Assembly: GCA_029339505.1 (NCBI GenBank)
Contig: JAQISU010000115.1
Location: 4,948,001 to 5,012,000, forward strand
DNA length: 64,000 bases
DNA from: Unio delphinus
Lineage: Eukaryota > Mollusca > Bivalvia > Unionida > Unionidae
Direction: 5' to 3'
Shown: one piece after another, positions 59,243-64,000 of the stretch
Layout of the letters: every line of letters starts with the position of its first letter
Position numbering within the stretch: the stretch's first letter is position 1
The notes under the pieces: model-generated
What the model saw: the letters and a program-made list of their open reading frames with translations, nothing else
What the model was told of the DNA's origin: nothing
Databases searched by the model: none
Translations under genes and position numbers: made by a program

Positions 59243-59612
59243 AACTCAGGTGGACTAAGTGGTTACAGCATCTGCCTGGGATGCAGGAGGTCATGGGTTT
59301 GAACCTGGGCCGAGTCATACTAAAGACTTAGAAAAATTGTACTGGCACTAGCCTCTCTAGCATTTAGCATTAGGAGGTTTGTATTAGGATTGGTTGGACT
59401 GGTGTCTGGATAATTGGTTGGACTGGTGTCTGGATAATTGGTTGGACTGGTGTTTGGATAATTGGTTGGACTGGTGTCTGGATAATATGACTGGGTGGAT
59501 CATGATGAATGCAGCATGAATGCCCCAGTGCTATATATCATGATAAATTGCCACACTGCATACATTGTAGCAATATGATTAAAACTGTTAAAGCTATGTT
59601 AAAAATCAAATT
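59243..59612 (+). mobile_element. SINE family 1 with internal 24-25-bp expansion
   Basis: Head CTCAGGTGGACTAAGTGGTT, B box GGGTTTGAACCTGGGCCGAG, family body and 3' end GCTATGTTAAAAATCAAATT. The segment GGTTGGACTGGTGTCTGGAT AATT is repeated four times at about 59388-59486, while other copies have it once. Confidence 0.85.
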
Positions 59613-59670
59613 CACACATATACCATTTGTTAAGGATATGCAATTCACCATTTGCAGTGAATATGCAATA

Positions 59671-59805
59671 CAGTAAAACATGTCTTGAAAGACCACTGTT
59701 ATGTGAGACCACCTGTCTTGAGAGACTATAATCTCAATTCAAAAGTAATGATTATATATTGTTTTGACCTGTTATGAGAGACCGCCTGTCTTGAGAGACC
59801 ATAAT
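59671..59805. repeat. Possible MITE fragment with duplicated motif
   Basis: It starts CAGTAAAAC after TA. The motif GAGACCACCTGTCTTGAGAG plus ACTATAAT (59705-59732) recurs directly at 59778-59805. Ends are not closed by an inverted partner. Confidence 0.4.
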
Positions 59806-59929
59806 TTTATGGCAGATGCACCTTGATATCTCTTTACTTGTCAAATGCATAGCGCCATGTACATTAATATGGGGTTTTCATCAATAGACTTCTTATGATA
59901 CCTAGTTAGTCCTAAATAAAAGCATTGCA

Positions 59930-60230
59930 AGTCCTATGTCAAATATGGCTGCCTTTACTACAGTCTTAAAGATCTTGTCATCACTCCCCTTTAATGGAGG
60001 AACATTATTACAAGATTTTTACCAGTATACATCCAATATGGCTGTCATGATGATTGTCTTAAAGATCTCATCATTACTAGCCCTGAATGGATGTTAACCG
60101 TGACTTGGGGTTTTCACCAGAGCCACCACTAATAGTCCACTTTGAAAACTGTGCCAAGCTGACATTCATTATGTGCACCAAAGCAACTAATTTTTGAAAA
60201 TCTTGTTATTGTTGAAGAATATCATAGATA
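59930..60230. repeat. Diverged ~100-bp repeat block (as at 20420-20810)
   Basis: Phrases AATATGGCTGCCTT / AATATGGCTGTCAT, TCTTAAAGATCTTGTCATCACT / TCTTAAAGATCTCATCATTACT and TTTTTACCAG / TTTTCACCAG recur. Class unknown. The stretch 60231-61100 holds no recognised gene. Confidence 0.5.
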
Positions 60231-61104
60231 ATTTATTATTTAAACACTGGAGAGTGGAAAGGAAGAAATGGTAATATCTTGAATTTCACCCTGTAAAGTG
60301 TCATTACCTTCAAAGGATTTTTTTTTTACATTAAGTTCAATTCAAGATACATTGAACAATGGTTGAGGTCATTGGGTGAAAATTGCCAGAGTCTATCATA
60401 AACTACTAGTGGGTGTGGGCAGATCATTTTGCTGTACACAGAATTTGGTTTCTTAGCATGGTTACAAAGAATCTGCTTGACCAAGGCAGACAAAATTTGG
60501 TGGACCTTGTTTAAAACATTGTACTAATGTACCATTTGTAGGGTCTGTTCTATAATTATTATAAACAGTTTTGCTAATTTAAACATGCAGCAAAATCAAC
60601 TAAATGCTCAGAAATCATTTTTTTTCAAACCCAACCAGTATATCTTCATTAAATCTAAATTTAAAAAAAAATAACCTTTTTTTTTTAAAAAGGGAGCAAA
60701 TGTCCTTGCTGTATTTAAAAATTTCTCCCATTCACCACAAACATATCAGTTCTAGAATAGATTGTGCATTTGATTCAATATGCAGATTTTATCAGCTTTG
60801 TTGTACTTTTGGAATTTAGGAACTATTTGGGTTGTTGTGAGGGCATACACAGTTTTTAGACATCATGCTTTACAGGCATGCTTTGATAATTTATGTTAAT
60901 TTAGAATCTGTCGTTGATCTTAATTTTAGTGGCCCATTTCAGATACAGATAAGAATTTAGAAGGAACAGTATCTTCATGATTTCAGAATCCAGTTGGCTT
61001 GGAAACATGTAGCTTGACATTTTCAATAATGTACATCAAAATGAACTTTAAATCTGTCCACATATTGCTGTGAATGAGCTATATGTATATATGAATTTAT
61101 TTAA

Positions 61105-61820
61105 AACAGTGTTTTATGCTAATGTTTAGACTGAACTTTAACTGTGGATAATTAAAACAGTGTTTTATGCTAAAGTTTACACTGAACTTTAACTGTGGAT
61201 AATTAAAACAGTGTTTTATGCTAAAATTTAGACTGAACTTTAACTGTGGATAATTAAAACAGTGTTTTATGCTAAAGTTTAGACTGAACTTTAACTGTGG
61301 ATAATTAAAACAGTGTTTTATGCTAAAGTTTAGACTGAACTGTAACTGTGGATAATTAAAACTGTGTTTTTATGCTAAAGTTTAGACTGAACTGTAACTG
61401 TGGATAATTAAAACAGTGTTTTATGCTAAAGTTTGGACTGAACTTTAACTGTGGATAATTAAAACAGTGTTTTATGCTACAGTTCGGACTTAACCAAAAT
61501 CGTGGGTAATTAAAACAGTGTTTTATGCTAAAGTTTAGACTGAACTTTAACTGTGGATAATTAAAACAGTGTTTTATGCTACAGTTTGGACTTAACCAAA
61601 ATCGTGGGTAATTAAAACAGTGTTTTATGCTAAAGTTTAGGTTGAGCTAAAACTGGGGGTAATTAAAACTGTTTCTAGCTACAGTTAGGCTAATCGGAAA
61701 CTTTTGATAATTAAAACTTTGTTTCTATAGTTTAGGCTAAACTGAAACTACAGATAATTAAAACTGTATTTCTAGCTACAGTTTAGGCTGAGCTGAAACT
61801 GTGGATAATTAAAGTTATTA
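61105..61820. repeat. 51-bp minisatellite, ~14 copies
   Basis: The unit is AATTAAAACAGTGTTTTATG then CTAAAGTTTAGACTGAACTT and TAACTGTGGAT. The first ten copies are well conserved; the last four drift (GGGGGTAATTAAAACTGTTT and similar). Confidence 0.92.
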
Positions 61821-62077
61821 TAATGAGGTCTGACAGAAAGCAAAAAAAGGTAACAAATTGACTGTAATTAATGGTATCTACACATTCTAAAGATAGCCAC
61901 TTTCAAGAGAAGAATCTTGGGCTACTCTTTTAAGTCAATCATGAAAATTGGAGAAATCTTGACTTTGGCATATCTGATGCAGTATATTGTAAGGCAGGTT
62001 TTCATTAGGCAACATTTATGACATGCCATCATTTGTACTGTTACCTAAAAATGTATACATTAGTGTAAACCATAAGT

Positions 62078-64000
62078 ATATACTTTAAATAAGATGCATC
62101 AGGATATTGTAGAGACATCGGTATATACTTTAAATAAGATGCATCAGGATATTGTAGAGACATCGGTATATCCTTTAAATAAGATGCATCAGGATATTGT
62201 AGAGACATCGGTATATACTTTAAATAAGATGCATCAGGATATTGTAGAGACATCGGTATATACTTTAAATAAGATGCATCAGGATATTGTAGAGACATCG
62301 GTATATACTTTAAATAAGATGCATCAGGATATTGTAGAGACATCGGTATATACTTTAAATAAGATGCATCAGGATATTGTAGAGACATCGATATATACTT
62401 TAAATAAGATGCATCAGGATATTGTAGAGACATCGGTATATGCTTTAAATAAGATGCATCAGGATATTGTAGAGACATCGGTATATACTTTAAATAAGAT
62501 GCATCAGGATATTGTAGAGACATCGGTATATACTTTAAATAAGATGCATCAGGATATTGTAGAGACATCGGTATATGCTTTAAATAAGATGCATCAGGAT
62601 ATTGTAGAGACATCGGTATATACTTTAAATAAGATGCATCAGGATATTGTAGAGACATCGGTATATACTTTAAATAAGATGCATCAGGATATTGTAGAGA
62701 CATCGGTATATACTTTAAATAAGATGCATCAGGATATTGTAGAGACATCGGTATATACTTTAAATAAGATGCATCAGGATATTGTAGAGACATCGGTATA
62801 TACTTTAAATAAGATGCATCAGGATATTGTAGAGACATCGGTATATACTTTAAATAAGATGCATCAGGATATTGTAGAGACATCGGTATATACTTTAAAT
62901 AAGATGCATCAGGATATTGTAGAGACATCGGTATATACTTTAAATAAGATGCATCAGGATATTGTAGAGACATCGGTATATACTTTTAATAAGATGCATC
63001 AGGATATTGTAGAGACATCGGTATATGCTTTAAATAAGATGCATCAGGATATTGTAGAGACATCGGTATATACTTTAAATAAGATGCATCAGGATATTGT
63101 AGAGACATCGGTATATACTTTAAATAAGATGCATCAGGATATTGTAGAGACATCGGTATATGCTTTAAATAAGATGCATCAGGATATTGTAGAGACATCG
63201 GTATATGCTTTAAGATGCATCAGGATATTGTAGAGACATCGGTATATACTTTAAATAAGATGCATCAGGATATTGTAGAGACATCGGTATATACTTTAAA
63301 TAAGATGCATCAGGATATTGTAGAGACATCGGTATATACTTTAAATAAGATGCATCAGGATATTGTAGAGACATCGGTATATACTTTAAATAAGATGCAT
63401 CAGGATATTGTAGAGACATCGGTATATGCTTTAAATAAGATGCATCAGGATATTGTAGAGACATCGGTATATACTTTAAATAAGATGCATCAGGATATTG
63501 TAGAGACATCGGTATATACTTTAAATAAGATGCATCAGGATATTGTAGAGACATCGGTATATACTTTAAATAAGATGCATCAGGATATTGTAGAGACATC
63601 GGTATATGCTTTAAATAAGATGCATCAGGATATTGTAGAGACATCGGTATATACTTTAAATAAGATGCATCAGGATATTGTAGAGACATCGGTATATGCT
63701 TTAAATAAGATGCATCAGGATATTGTAGAGACATCGGTATATACTTTAAATAAGATGCATCAGGATATTGTAGAGACATCGGTATATGCTTTAAATAAGA
63801 TGCATCAGGATATTGTAGAGACATCGGTATATACTTTAAATAAGATGCATCAGGATATTGTAGAGACATCGGTATATACTTTAAATAAGATGCATCAGGA
63901 TATTGTAGAGACATCGGTATATACTTTAAATAAGATGCATCAGGATATTGTAGAGACATCGGTATATGCTTTAAATAAGATGCATCAGGATATTGTAGAG
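62078..64000. repeat. 45-bp minisatellite, >42 copies, runs off the window
   Basis: The unit is GATGCATCAGGATATTGTAG then AGACATCGGTATATACTTTA and AATAA. Copies are almost identical. The main variant is TACTT/TGCTT, with single exceptions (TCCTT, CGATAT, TTTTAAT) and one 6-bp deletion near 63213. Since 45 is 15 codons, both strands stay open (379 codons on plus, 310 and 249 on minus). I regard these as artefacts of the array, not proteins. Confidence 0.97.

Noticed and set aside
24891..59300. tRNA genes at the A/B-box matches
   Set aside because: The boxes belong to SINE heads; the matches continue into the shared SINE body and no complete cloverleaf is seen.
62041..63959. 379-, 310- and 249-codon frames in the terminal 45-bp array
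   Set aside because: Same cause; both strands are open and the words are exact 15-residue repeats.

Overview
This is an AT-rich, intron- and repeat-dominated stretch of an animal nuclear genome. The transposon types (Helitron, piggyBac, pogo/Tigger, CR1-like LINEs, Ty3-type LTR elements, several tRNA-derived SINE families) and the long minisatellite arrays suggest a lophotrochozoan invertebrate, most likely a marine mollusc. That assignment is inference; no diagnostic gene is present. There are no bacterial genes, operons or CRISPR arrays.

One host gene can be supported: the 5' part of a RIC8 (synembryn) homologue on the + strand. Coding exon 1 is at 14991-15071, exon 2 at 42496-42543 and exon 3 at 49069-49288. 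The phases fit (0, 0, then 1), the splice sites are canonical, and an in-frame stop precedes the ATG. Introns 1 and 2 are about 27.4 kb and 6.5 kb. Intron 3 runs at least to 51.7 kb and probably past the window end. RIC8 proteins are chaperones and exchange factors for G-alpha subunits.

Layout. 0-5 kb: a LINE 3' remnant, then a decayed minus-strand Helitron with a recognisable 3' terminus and a duplicated tail block. 5.5-7.3 kb: a 39-bp minisatellite of about 44 copies. 7.4-15 kb: a SINE fragment, an internally deleted piggyBac transposase, a solo LTR between two inverted arms, a fold-back element with ~200-bp arms, and a decayed LINE ending about 220 bp before the RIC8 start codon. 15-42 kb (intron 1): a broken Tigger transposase, LINE scraps, several SINEs, a candidate unclassified element with AGCT-rich ends around a decayed ORF, a LINE split by an A-rich block, and a Ty3-type RNase H remnant. 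42-64 kb (introns 2 and 3): arrays with units of about 36, 45, 45, 51, 51, 55, 58 and 62 bp, several with higher-order structure, plus SINEs and a Tigger-type MITE. The window ends inside a very homogeneous 45-bp array.

Most open frames of 60-380 codons are not genes. The longest arise because tandem units of 39 and 45 bp are multiples of three and stay open in several frames. Nothing here is clearly a new molecular system. The most useful leads are the RIC8 structure with a partial exon duplication, the SINE with a triplicated tail inside one target-site duplication, the AGCT-island element, and the MITE whose empty site survives in a sister repeat.
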